In this document: in pieces, positions 1-7,654 of the stretch
How the letters are laid out: each line of letters opens with the position of its first letter
Numbering within the stretch: position 1 is the first letter of the stretch
DNA from: Candidatus Aerophobota bacterium
GTDB lineage: Bacteria; Aerophobota; Aerophobia; Aerophobales; B3-G15
NCBI GenBank assembly: GCA_030607765.1
Contig: JAUWJJ010000034.1
Coordinates: 1 to 8,559 of the forward strand
Reading direction: 5' to 3'
Length of the DNA: 8,559 nucleotides
Position numbers and translations under genes: made by a program
The notes under the pieces: generated by a model
Databases searched by the model: none
The model's input: only the letters and a program-made list of their open reading frames with translations
Told to the model about the DNA's origin: nothing

Positions 1-1
1 A

Positions 2-631
2 GGTGAACCCCAATTTTTTTCCCCTCGAAGTCCTTATCAGAATCTTTCTTTGTATTGGATGGGCACAGAAGGCTTGATATATGCTCTGGCTGATATCCCC
101 AAAAGAGTGGAAAAGCTAATGAAGGCAATTGATAATTCTTATGAGGCTCTTTGCGAAGGCATAGTTTCTTATGGAAAGGTGAAAATAATAAACTTTGGGG
201 AAAATGTGGATGCCAATATAATTTCTCCTAATTGTTTTGAAAAGTATTGCATTCCCTTTTACGAAAAGAGAGCAGAGCAACTGCATGAAGCTGGCATATA
301 TACCCATATTCATATTGATGGAAGTTTTAAGCCTTTACTTAAATACCTTGAAGATTTACCTTTTGATGGTCTGGAGGCACTAACTCCTCTTCCTCAGGGA
401 GATACAAGTATAGAGAAGATGAAAGAAGCTATAGGGGAGAAGATACTTTTAGATGGAATTCCAGCTATTATGTTTCTTCCAAATTATCCTTTAGAAAAAT
501 TCAAGGATTTTGTGGGGAAGGTAATAGAGCTTTTTTATCCCAGGCTAATTCTGGGAGCATCTGATGAGGTGCCACCGCCTGCCGATATAGGGCGAGTGGC
601 CTATATTTCTCAATATTGCCGAAGTCTTTAA
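2..631 (+). CDS. Uroporphyrinogen decarboxylase (URO-D) superfamily protein, 5'-truncated by window edge
   Basis: The frame is open to the left edge and ends at TAA 629-631, so only the C-terminal ~209 residues are present; the TTG at base 50 is internal. The segment LYWMGTEGLIYALADIP, the strand-plus-glycine motif THIHIDG (302-322), LPFDGLEALTPLPQGD, and the closing GASDEVPPPADI (near 557-589) are the usual order of landmarks in the C-terminal half of URO-D-fold proteins, a group that includes HemE and the cobamide-dependent methyltransferases MtaA/MtbA. It is probably not HemE: the motif order fits the broad methyltransferase-like branch better, and the gene sits directly before an alpha-mannosidase. 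In MtaA/MtbA-type enzymes zinc is bound by His-x-Cys and a distal Cys; here the first motif reads His-Ile-Asp and the second region has Ser-Asp, so a thiolate zinc site is not evident. Substrate unknown. The C-terminus appears frameshifted: a second frame stays protein-like to 740. Confidence 0.85.
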   Translation, partial: GEPQFFSPRSPYQNLSLYWMGTEGLIYALADIPKRVEKLMKAIDNSYEALCEGIVSYGKVKIINFGENVDANIISPNCFEKYCIPFYEKRAEQLHEAGIYTHIHIDGSFKPLLKYLEDLPFDGLEALTPLPQGDTSIEKMKEAIGEKILLDGIPAIMFLPNYPLEKFKDFVGKVIELFYPRLILGASDEVPPPADIGRVAYISQYCRSL

Positions 632-740
632 GAGATGTGATAGTTGTCTGACCAAGGAGTATAAACTTGTGGTTCAAGCATTAGAGGAAACCAAGGGATC
701 TCCAGAATGTAACTTTAGCCAGATGAGAGAGAGAAAATAG
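609..740 (+). other. Probable frameshifted C-terminal tail of the URO-D-family gene
   Basis: After the landmark GRVAYIS (590-610) the annotated frame ends in the unlikely tail QYCRSL. Skipping one base moves into the next frame, which reads NIAEVFKRCDSCLTKEY and continues charged and helix-like to TAG at 738-740. URO-D-family proteins normally carry one more helix after this landmark, and the shifted frame would supply it. It would also shorten the gap to the mannosidase from 132 to 23 bases, normal for an operon. Either a one-base insertion (real or a sequencing/assembly error) or a chance open frame explains it. I favour a frameshift, moderately. Confidence 0.5.
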
Positions 741-763
741 AGATAGTTGAAAGAGAGGTATCT

Positions 764-3700
764 ATGTCTCAAAAATTGAATCAAATTATTGATGCTCTAC
801 AGAAAAGATTGCAACCACTTGTTGATTGCAGAAAACAGAGGGAATGGAAATTCAAATTAGAAAAATTAAAAGATGCAAAAAAACCAAATTATGATGATAC
901 ATCCTGGAAACTTATAAACCTGCCTTATACCTGGGATGCTAAAAAAGAAGCATGGTTTAGAAAAAAGATAGTTATTCCAGAAAGTGTTGAGGGAATTTCT
1001 GTACAAGGTTCAAGGGTGGAGATTTTCTCATCTGTAATGCTTATGCCCACAGAGGTATTTATAGATGGGAAGAAGGTGTTTTTTGCTGAACATTGGGCAG
1101 ATTTTAGGGGGCCGAGAATCCTTGTGTCCAAAAGTGCCTCTCCCAGAAAAGAACATATTATTGCTGTTCATGCTTTTTCCGGAGAAGGCTTACCAAATAT
1201 TCCTATTATAGAGCTTTGCTATAGCAAGGTAGATAATATTATCCTTGAATTAGCCTCTTTTATAGAAGAACTTAAGTTTGCCCAAGAGTTAACCGGAGGC
1301 AATGAACTTTGCGAAAAAGCCATTGCTGATATAGAACCGGAAGCTATCTTAACTTTAGAACCGGCCAGGCTGTTGGCTATGATAAATAAAATAGAGGAGA
1401 GCCTCTCTTCTCTCAAGCCCTTGGCGAAGCAGTATACAATTCACCTCATTGGACACGCCCATATAGATATGAACTGGCTTTGGCCCTGGGAGGAAACAGT
1501 GGATGTCTGTAAGAGGGATTTTGATACGGTAACGCATTTAATGGAGGAATTTCCTCAACTTTGCTTCTCTCAAAGCCAAGCGGTAACTTACAAAATAGTG
1601 GAGAAAAAATTTCCCTATATTTTTGAAAGAATAAAAAGGAGAGTAAAAGAGGGAAGATGGGATGTCACTGCCTCTACCTGGGTAGAAGGGGATTTAAATA
1701 TGGCAAATGGGGAGGCAATAGTTCACCAGATTCTTTATGGGAAAAGATATGCTAAGGAAAAGTTTGGGATTGAACCTGAAATTTTATGGGAACCTGATAC
1801 ATTTGGTCATCCCTGGAGTATACCTCAGATACTTAAGAAAAGCAGAATAGACTATTATTATTTTATGAGATGCGGAAAAGGATTGCCTATGTTTTGGTGG
1901 GAGGGTCCTGATGGCTCAAGAGTTCTTGCCTTCAATAGTATATATAATGCATTTATAAATCCTAAGGAGCTTGCTCAATTGAGCAGGGATTTTAAGAAAA
2001 GATTTGGGGTAAAAACGGCCATGTTTGTATACGGTGTGGGAGATCATGGAGGAGGGCCTACCAGGAAAGATATAGAAATTGCTAATAAACTTAATGAAAA
2101 AGCTGTTTTTCCACACCTTGAATTCAGCACTACCAAAAAATTTTTCGAAGCTATATCTAAGAAAAAGCCAAATCTTCCTGTAGTCAAGGATGAGCTTAAC
2201 TTTATTTGGGATGGCTGCTATACCACCCATGGTGACATAAAAGAGCATAATCGAACCTGTGAAAGGCTTCTTTTAGATGCGGAAGTTATTGGTTCAATAG
2301 CCAAACTTCTTGGCAGTTCCTACCCAGATCTCACCGACGCCTGGGAGAAAACTTTATTTAATCAATTTCATGATATACTGCCTGGAAGTGCTATCGGTGC
2401 ATCTTATGAATACTCAAATAAATTAGCAGAGGAGGTGGAAAAGGAAGCAGATAAAGCCATTTCTAATAGCCTTTTTAAAATTACAAAAAATATTAATGTA
2501 AAAAAGGAAGGTTTGCCCATCCTTGTATTTAAATCTCTTGCCTGGGAAAGAGATGATATTGTGAGTCTACCGTTGCCAGAGAATATACCTGCATCTTGCA
2601 TATTAAAGGATGAGAAAGGAAATGTATATCCTGTCCAGATATTAGAGGATAAACTTTTATTTGTAGCTCAAGGTGTCCCTTCCTTTGGGTATAAAGTCTT
2701 CTATCTTACCGAAGGTGAAGTAAAAGATAATTCTACTGCTCCAGAGAAACCATTTCTACTGGAAAATGATTTTTTTATTTTAGAGATCAACGATAAATCT
2801 GGGACTATAGCTTATCTTTATGATAAGAAAAACTATAAAGCTGTAATGAGAAGACAAAGGAACGAGGTTGTTGGCATTCCTGAGAAAACTGAGTTTGCCA
2901 CTCCTGTTATGAACAATCTCCTTCAAGTATTGTATGAGCTTCCCCATCCTATGTCTGCCTGGGCTATAGGGCCTATTAGTTCTATAAAGAATCTTATAAC
3001 AAATCCAGAGATAGAAGTTATAGCCTCGGGCCCTGCAGTAGAAAAAATCAGGGTAAAACATAAATTCAACCATTCCATGATTACTCAGGATATATGTCTA
3101 TACAAAGGTGTTCCCAGGATTGACTTTATAACTAAGATAGATTGGCAGGAAAAAGCTGATTGCACTACAGAAGCTCCTATGCTTAAGGCAAGCTTTACCC
3201 CTATACTAAATAGGACAAAGGCTACATTTGAGATACCCTTTGGATACATTGAAAGGGTAGCCGATGGAAGAGAAGTGCCTGCTCTTCAATGGGTAGATAT
3301 ATCCGATGGTGAATATGGGGTGAGTTTGTTGAGCGATACAAAGTATGGATTTGATGTAAAAGGAAATACCATGCGCATTACATTGGTGAGAACAAGCTAT
3401 GAACCTGATCCTGTGCCTGATACAAGGAAACATACATTTACTTATTCTATTTATCCTCACAAAGGTGATTGGAAAGAAGCTGAGACATCGAGAAGGGGCT
3501 ATGAGCTAAATCATCCCCTTATGGCTCTACCTATAGAATCAACAGGGAAAGGTAACTTACCTCAAAGTAAATCCTTTCTTAGTTTAATCCCTTCCAATGT
3601 TGTAGCAACTTGCCTGAAAAAAACAGAAGATTCTAATGATCTTATTCTCAGGGTTTACGAGAGCAGGGGAGAAAGAACTAAGGCAAATATTGAGTTTAAT

Positions 3701-3838
3701 TTTCCTGTAAAAGAAATCGCGGAAGTAGATTTACTTGAAAGACCTATAAAAAACTCTGATATTTCCTTTAGAGATAGCGGGTTCTCTTTTAGTATGAATC
3801 ATTACGAGATAAAGACTTTCAGATTAAAAGTGAGGTAG
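764..3838 (+). CDS. Alpha-mannosidase, glycoside hydrolase family 38
   Basis: Retaining, metal-dependent exo-alpha-mannosidase releasing mannose from alpha-mannosides. The 1024 residues are full length for the large bacterial members. No signal peptide is present, so it should act in the cytoplasm on imported oligosaccharides. Residues ~1-225 form an N-terminal beta-rich region. The catalytic GH38 domain (~226-490) starts with HAHIDMNW; by comparison with Golgi mannosidase II, His233 and Asp235 are metal ligands, Asp345 in WEPDTFGHP is the nucleophile, and His536 in FHDILPGS is the last ligand. GDHGGGPT (426-433) is a further family motif. The three-helix middle domain covers ~484-590 and the C-terminal beta-sandwich domains ~670-1024. 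ATG 764 is chosen for its GAGAGG ribosome binding site at 753-758, five bases upstream. It is probably co-transcribed with the URO-D-like gene. Exact linkage specificity cannot be read from sequence. Confidence 0.96.
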   Translation: MSQKLNQIIDALQKRLQPLVDCRKQREWKFKLEKLKDAKKPNYDDTSWKLINLPYTWDAKKEAWFRKKIVIPESVEGISVQGSRVEIFSSVMLMPTEVFIDGKKVFFAEHWADFRGPRILVSKSASPRKEHIIAVHAFSGEGLPNIPIIELCYSKVDNIILELASFIEELKFAQELTGGNELCEKAIADIEPEAILTLEPARLLAMINKIEESLSSLKPLAKQYTIHLIGHAHIDMNWLWPWEETVDVCKRDFDTVTHLMEEFPQLCFSQSQAVTYKIVEKKFPYIFERIKRRVKEGRWDVTASTWVEGDLNMANGEAIVHQILYGKRYAKEKFGIEPEILWEPDTFGHPWSIPQILKKSRIDYYYFMRCGKGLPMFWWEGPDGSRVLAFNSIYNAFINPKELAQLSRDFKKRFGVKTAMFVYGVGDHGGGPTRKDIEIANKLNEKAVFPHLEFSTTKKFFEAISKKKPNLPVVKDELNFIWDGCYTTHGDIKEHNRTCERLLLDAEVIGSIAKLLGSSYPDLTDAWEKTLFNQFHDILPGSAIGASYEYSNKLAEEVEKEADKAISNSLFKITKNINVKKEGLPILVFKSLAWERDDIVSLPLPENIPASCILKDEKGNVYPVQILEDKLLFVAQGVPSFGYKVFYLTEGEVKDNSTAPEKPFLLENDFFILEINDKSGTIAYLYDKKNYKAVMRRQRNEVVGIPEKTEFATPVMNNLLQVLYELPHPMSAWAIGPISSIKNLITNPEIEVIASGPAVEKIRVKHKFNHSMITQDICLYKGVPRIDFITKIDWQEKADCTTEAPMLKASFTPILNRTKATFEIPFGYIERVADGREVPALQWVDISDGEYGVSLLSDTKYGFDVKGNTMRITLVRTSYEPDPVPDTRKHTFTYSIYPHKGDWKEAETSRRGYELNHPLMALPIESTGKGNLPQSKSFLSLIPSNVVATCLKKTEDSNDLILRVYESRGERTKANIEFNFPVKEIAEVDLLERPIKNSDISFRDSGFSFSMNHYEIKTFRLKVR

Positions 3839-4208
3839 AAATTTCGAAAGGGTACTAAACTGCACATCTTTTATTTTCCTATTATCTTTCCACTTCCAAC
3901 GAATTTTTTAGTTATAATTTGTTGATAGAATCTTACCATTTCTTCCAAAAAAATTCAGAAAGCTGTAGAGCAGGGAATGCCAATATATCGGTGCCAGTGT
4001 AGATGACAAGACTATCTGTGTGGCTACAGTGGATAAAAATTGTGTCCTTAGATTTTTTCATCGATAAAGTTTAAAAAGGTAACCATTAGTGGGAGCAATA
4101 CCTTTCTCTTAATGAACCATTTAAAGCTTATTGATACCCTTATAGAACTGATAATACTATGGGGTCTTTAGTGGTACCTTTATTCACGGGGATGCAGGAT
4201 CCCTTGCC
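3839..4208. other. 370-base stretch without a convincing gene, probably decayed
   Basis: No frame on either strand is open for long, and there is no clear hairpin terminator behind the mannosidase. Three short coding-like scraps can be seen. A plus-strand frame at 3969-4067 contains YIGASVDDKTICVATVDKN, faintly like the N-terminal beta-hairpin of IS110-type transposases. A plus-strand frame at 4052-4171 has a hydrophobic end (LKLIDTLIELIILWGL). A minus-strand frame at 3871-3954 encodes ~27 residues. All are too short and interrupted to name. Together with the permease fragment that follows, they suggest old insertion and deletion damage rather than regulatory DNA. Confidence 0.5.
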
Positions 4209-4739
4209 ATGAGACGTTCAGACAAGAATGTTCTGGAGGTCTACAGCGAGAGACTGGGTACTCCCGACCACCGTCTTAGTTTACCTGTAAAGATTGGAAA
4301 AATAAGAAATTGTATCTGTTTTGTCAGCTCCTCTGGAAAAGTGGATTTATCTTTATTCTTTCCTGGACTTTTAGCAATGTCCCTATTCTTTACAGCCTCA
4401 TCAGTTGGCCCTCTGATTACTCCCTGGGAAAAACAAGCAGGAACTTATGAAAGATTACTTTCTTTTCCGGTTAACATCAACACAATTATTTTGGGAGATA
4501 TTATAGCCGGAATGGTCTTTGGCATTCTCATAAATATAATTGTATTAATAGTTGGGCTGGTATTTTTGAATTATAGTGTAAACATTTTAGTTTTGCTTTT
4601 CGGTATATTATTATCTTCTTTTTGTTTTTCTTCTCTGGGTGTTTTATTGGCATCCCCCTCAGTACGTTCCCCATCCCATATTATGATGTTTTCCAGTCTT
4701 ATCCGTTTCCCATTGGTTTTTATAAGTGGTATTTTGTAA
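4209..4739 (+). pseudogene. Fragment of an ABC-2-type transporter permease
   Basis: From about residue 46 (base 4344) the 176-residue frame matches the core of ABC-2 family permeases: a membrane segment with PGLLAMSLFFTASSVG, a cytoplasmic turn with EKQAGTYERLLSFPVN (the family's usual 'R/K-E-GT-ERLL-sPV' loop), then hydrophobic segments at about 95-120, 123-150 and 155-176. The first ~45 residues do not look like the family, which normally opens with a cytoplasmic helix and a first membrane span. The frame also stops right after FISGIL, where intact members continue through a short extracytoplasmic loop and a last span. So both ends are missing; about half a ~250-residue permease remains. 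There is no plausible ribosome binding site before ATG 4209 and no ATP-binding partner in the window. I read it as a remnant of an exporter, substrate unknown. The core family call is firm; the pseudogene status is probable. Confidence 0.72.
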
Positions 4740-4816
4740 CAGTTCAGCCTAAGTCACGAGGACACAAAGGAAAAAACTGAGGAAAAGTAGAGCCAGGTCC
4801 AAGATTTTATGGAAGT

Positions 4817-4845
4817 TTGACTATAAACAGCATTTTTGCTATAAT
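4817..4845 (+). promoter_or_regulatory. Strong sigma70-type promoter of the AAA ATPase gene
   Basis: TTGACT at 4817-4822 and TATAAT at 4840-4845 are separated by 17 bases, and TGC directly before the -10 box (4837-4839) makes it an extended -10. Transcription should start near 4852, giving a leader of about 30 bases before ATG 4884. This also argues against the in-frame TTG at 4848 as the start codon, since it would fall at or before the transcript start. Confidence 0.8.
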
Positions 4846-4883
4846 TATTGCTGGTTATAATCTACAATATTGAGGGAGATAAA

Positions 4884-6254
4884 ATGATAAAGGATAGCTT
4901 GAGATTTGGAACTGAACTTGAAAAGATAAATGAATGGTGGTTTACAAATTCTGTTAAAGAAGCAAGGTTATATCCATTGAAACGAGAACAATTTGAAATT
5001 GTAAAAAGGGAATTACAAACTTCAAGGATAAGTACAATCATAGGTCCAAGAAGGGTTGGCAAAAGCATCTTACTTAAACAGACCATTGAGTATTTAATCC
5101 AAAATGGTGAGAACTCAAGAAACATACTTTATTACTCCTTAGATGACCCAACGCTTTCTATTTGTTCTGATAATGTTTTAAAAGATCTTATCGATTACTT
5201 TTTGGAAAATATTGCTTTGGTAGGAAAAAGATATATATTTTTGGACGAAGTTCATTTATTTAAAGAATGGTATAAGTGGATAAAGGCATTCTATGACAGA
5301 AGAAAAGATATAAAATTTGTTCTTTCCGGTTCATCAAGCACTTCCCTTGAGAAAGAGGCAAATATATTTCTGCGCGGCAGGACCTTTGAGATAGAGATGT
5401 TTCCCTTGAGCTTTTTTGAATTTATAAAGTTTTCTGATATAAAGATGAACAAAATCAAACATCAAGAGCTTCTAAAACTTGACGAATTTGAGGTAAGAAA
5501 GGCTCAATATAATTTAAAAAATGTCTTTAAGGAGTATTTAACCGTAGGGGGATTTCCTGAGTGGTTTGAAATAAAAAACCAGACCGATGCAAAACTGCGC
5601 TGGTTTACAATGTTAATTGAAGATATACCAAAGAAGGCGATTTATGAGGATATAGCAACTGTTTTTGGGGTAAGGAATGCAAAAATTCTTGAACAGGTAT
5701 TTGCCTTTATTGCAGCACATCAGAGTAAACTACTCTCATATGAGACGATAAATGATATTGTAAAGCTCGACCGCTCAACACTTATTAATTACATAGAATT
5801 TCTCAAGTCTTCCTATCTTGTAGCAGAGGTCTTGAAATTTGCAGGTATTAAGGAACAAATGAAGGCGAAGAAAAAATTCCTTGTTATAGACCAGGGTCTA
5901 AGAAACGCCGTTCTTAAAGATTATGAGGTTAAGGAGTATAACTTAGGCTTTGTCCTTGAAAATGTCATTGGTATTAACCTTTTCTTGTTTTGCAAAAGGA
6001 GCGATATGAAACTTTACTACTGGAGAATAAACGGTGAGGTCGATTTCGTCATCTCAGATAGAAATGTTATCCCTGTGGAGGTGAAGTATAAAAACCAAAT
6101 AAGTGAGAATGATAAAAGTAATTTAAAGAATTTCGTGAGAAAGTTTAACAAAGACAAGGCATTCCTTATTACAAAAGATCTTTATGGGCAGGAAAGGATT
6201 GGCAAGGGTTTGTTATATTTTATTCCCGCTGAGATATTTTTACTTTCTTTGTGA
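4884..6254 (+). CDS. AAA family ATPase with DUF4143-type C-terminal domain
   Basis: A 456-residue protein of the widespread AAA_14/DUF4143 group. The N-terminal ATPase has a Walker A motif GPRRVGKS (residues 54-61), a Walker B motif ending in LDE (Asp121, Glu122) followed by VH, and a sensor-like strand FVLSGSSS. The family's middle motif YLTVGGFPEWF comes next, then a winged-helix-like region. The C-terminal domain has the pattern GEVDFVI (Asp387) and PVEVKY (Glu399, Lys401), spaced like the D...ExK core of PD-(D/E)XK nucleases, so it may have or descend from nuclease activity. ATG 4884 is chosen over the upstream TTG 4848 because GGGAG (4874-4878) lies five bases before it and the promoter overlaps the alternative. 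The physiological role of this family is not established; it often sits alone, as here, in variable regions. It has its own promoter and appears intact amid remnant genes. Confidence 0.92.
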   Translation: MIKDSLRFGTELEKINEWWFTNSVKEARLYPLKREQFEIVKRELQTSRISTIIGPRRVGKSILLKQTIEYLIQNGENSRNILYYSLDDPTLSICSDNVLKDLIDYFLENIALVGKRYIFLDEVHLFKEWYKWIKAFYDRRKDIKFVLSGSSSTSLEKEANIFLRGRTFEIEMFPLSFFEFIKFSDIKMNKIKHQELLKLDEFEVRKAQYNLKNVFKEYLTVGGFPEWFEIKNQTDAKLRWFTMLIEDIPKKAIYEDIATVFGVRNAKILEQVFAFIAAHQSKLLSYETINDIVKLDRSTLINYIEFLKSSYLVAEVLKFAGIKEQMKAKKKFLVIDQGLRNAVLKDYEVKEYNLGFVLENVIGINLFLFCKRSDMKLYYWRINGEVDFVISDRNVIPVEVKYKNQISENDKSNLKNFVRKFNKDKAFLITKDLYGQERIGKGLLYFIPAEIFLLSL

Positions 6255-6416
6255 ATTAGAATTGGAAATGTCAAGGGACATGAACTTTTGTAAATTAAAC
6301 CCAAAAAGTATCAAGGAAATACCTCAGGTTCTAAGAAGTCTTTTTCTCTTTGTTGCTTGGCAAGTATATTTTCAAAAGGTAGCTGCCATAAAGTCTGACT
6401 TTTTTGTATTTTTATG

Positions 6417-7598
6417 TTAGTGCACTGTACTAATAGCTTGATCTATATCCTTGATGAGGTCCTCAACATCCTCAATTCCACAGGAAAGGCGTACCAGGCC
6501 TTCCTTTATACCCATTCGGTCTTTTTCCTCTTTGGTCAATCCAGCATGAGATGTGTTAAATGGCATACTTATAAGGCTTTCTACTCCACCTAAACTTGTC
6601 GCCTCTCTTATAATTTTTAAATTTCTCATAAATTTAAGTCCTGCTTCATCCCCTCCCTTAATCTCAAAGCTCACCATTCCACTGCAGCCTCTCTTGAGAA
6701 GAGAAGCGGTAAGCTCTTTTTGCGGATACGAGGTTAGCCCTGGATATATCACTTTATTTATCTTTGGATGCATTTCAAGGTATTCAGCTATTGTTCTGCC
6801 ATTTTCATTGTGACGCTGCATCCTTAAAGAGAACGTCTTCAACCCTCTTTCTAAAAGAAAGGCTTGATGAGGGTCCATACTTCCACCAAGTCTCACCATT
6901 TTTCCCCATATCTCTTCAATTAAAGATTTTTTGCCTGTAACCACTCCTGCAATGATGTCACTATGCCCGTTAAGGTATTTAGTGGCACTGTGAACTACTA
7001 AGTCAATTCCATAATCTAAGGGACAGAGGTTATAGGGAGTGAGAAAAGTATTATCAATAATAGTTATGAGGTTGTGTTTTTTGGCAATTTTTACAACATT
7101 GGGCAAATCCAGTATTTTTAACAGAGGATTGGAGAGACTCTCAAAGAAAAGCAATTTAGTATTAGGTTTTATAGAGGCCTCTATTTCTTCTAAATTAGCG
7201 GAATTTGCCAGAGTCCTTTCAATGCCAAGATGAGGAAAGTCCTGTTTTAAAAGAAGGCTGCTGCCCCCGTAAAGGTCAAAAGTAGAGATAAGATGATCGC
7301 CTCTTTTTAAGATAGAAAGTAGACTTGCTGCTACGGCGGCCATACCTGAGGAGAAGGTTAGGGCATCCTCTCCTTTTTCCAGAGCCATTATTTTCTCCTC
7401 TACTGCTCTTCTATTGGGATTTCCCTCCCGGGTATATATATTAATCTGCCTCTCTTTTCCCTCTATGATTTTCTCATACTCCTTGTCTGAAAGTAAAAAG
7501 GTTGAACTCTGGAATATAGGTGTTACTACTGCTTTTACCACCTCATCAATGTACTCTCCTGAATGCACTGAAATTGTAGATATCCCTTTATACCTCAT
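6417..7598 (-). CDS. Trans-sulfuration family PLP-dependent enzyme (cystathionine gamma-synthase/lyase type)
   Basis: Cytoplasmic PLP enzyme of the Cys/Met metabolism family, 393 residues, a normal length. The cofactor lysine is Lys207 in SATKYLNGHSD. Other family residues are Tyr55 and Arg57 (YTREGNP, phosphate contact from the neighbouring subunit), SSGMA at 83-87, Tyr110 stacking on the ring, Asp182 pairing with the pyridine nitrogen, and Arg370 for the substrate carboxylate. The segment SLGGVESL (335-342) with Glu340 resembles cystathionine gamma-lyase and gamma-synthase more than O-acetylhomoserine sulfhydrylase. The position of the methionine gamma-lyase active-site cysteine is occupied by Gly in YGGSS (110-114), which speaks against that activity. 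Lyase and synthase cannot be told apart here. The usual HPA after SLI is replaced by MPF (345-347), a minor oddity. Start: AGGAGG (7605-7610, minus strand) is six bases upstream. It converges on the ATPase gene, and the 74-base palindromic repeat lies in its upstream region. Confidence 0.93.
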   Translation of the reverse strand: MRYKGISTISVHSGEYIDEVVKAVVTPIFQSSTFLLSDKEYEKIIEGKERQINIYTREGNPNRRAVEEKIMALEKGEDALTFSSGMAAVAASLLSILKRGDHLISTFDLYGGSSLLLKQDFPHLGIERTLANSANLEEIEASIKPNTKLLFFESLSNPLLKILDLPNVVKIAKKHNLITIIDNTFLTPYNLCPLDYGIDLVVHSATKYLNGHSDIIAGVVTGKKSLIEEIWGKMVRLGGSMDPHQAFLLERGLKTFSLRMQRHNENGRTIAEYLEMHPKINKVIYPGLTSYPQKELTASLLKRGCSGMVSFEIKGGDEAGLKFMRNLKIIREATSLGGVESLISMPFNTSHAGLTKEEKDRMGIKEGLVRLSCGIEDVEDLIKDIDQAISTVH

Positions 7599-7604
7599 AA
7601 TTTT

Positions 7605-7610
7605 CCTCCT
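7605..7610 (-). promoter_or_regulatory. Perfect AGGAGG ribosome binding site of the PLP enzyme gene
   Basis: CCTCCT on the plus strand reads AGGAGG on the minus strand, six bases before ATG 7598. It fixes the start codon. No convincing promoter is visible between this site and the palindromic element at 7655-7728, so the promoter may lie beyond the element. Confidence 0.8.
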
Positions 7611-7654
7611 TGATTGTTATAGTAATGTCAAAACTTATTTCTTCTTTTTGTAAT

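Noticed and set aside
50..52. TTG at base 50 as the start of the URO-D-family gene
   Set aside because: The frame is open to the left edge and the upstream residues fit the family, so the gene begins outside the window.
1916..2248. 110-codon minus-strand frame inside the mannosidase
   Set aside because: It lies antisense to the catalytic domain of a well-conserved enzyme and has no family resemblance.
3871..3954. Minus-strand frame containing FLEEMVRFYQQIITKKF
   Set aside because: Only about 27 codons between stops, no ribosome binding site and no recognised family; it may be a scrap of a lost gene but cannot be supported.
4848..4883. TTG at 4848 as the start of the ATPase gene
   Set aside because: It lies within a few bases of the -10 box and has no ribosome binding site, while ATG 4884 has GGGAG at the right distance.
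6390..6402. AAAGT-CTG-ACTTT followed by T residues as a terminator for the ATPase gene
   Set aside because: A five-base, AT-rich stem is too weak to call.
6184..6420. Plus-strand frame overlapping the end of the ATPase gene
   Set aside because: Half of it lies inside the ATPase coding region in another frame, it has no ribosome binding site, and the rest has random composition.
7616..7631. TTGACA (minus strand, 7626-7631) and TATAAC (7616-7621) as a promoter for the PLP enzyme
   Set aside because: They are only four bases apart and neither has a partner at about 17 bases.
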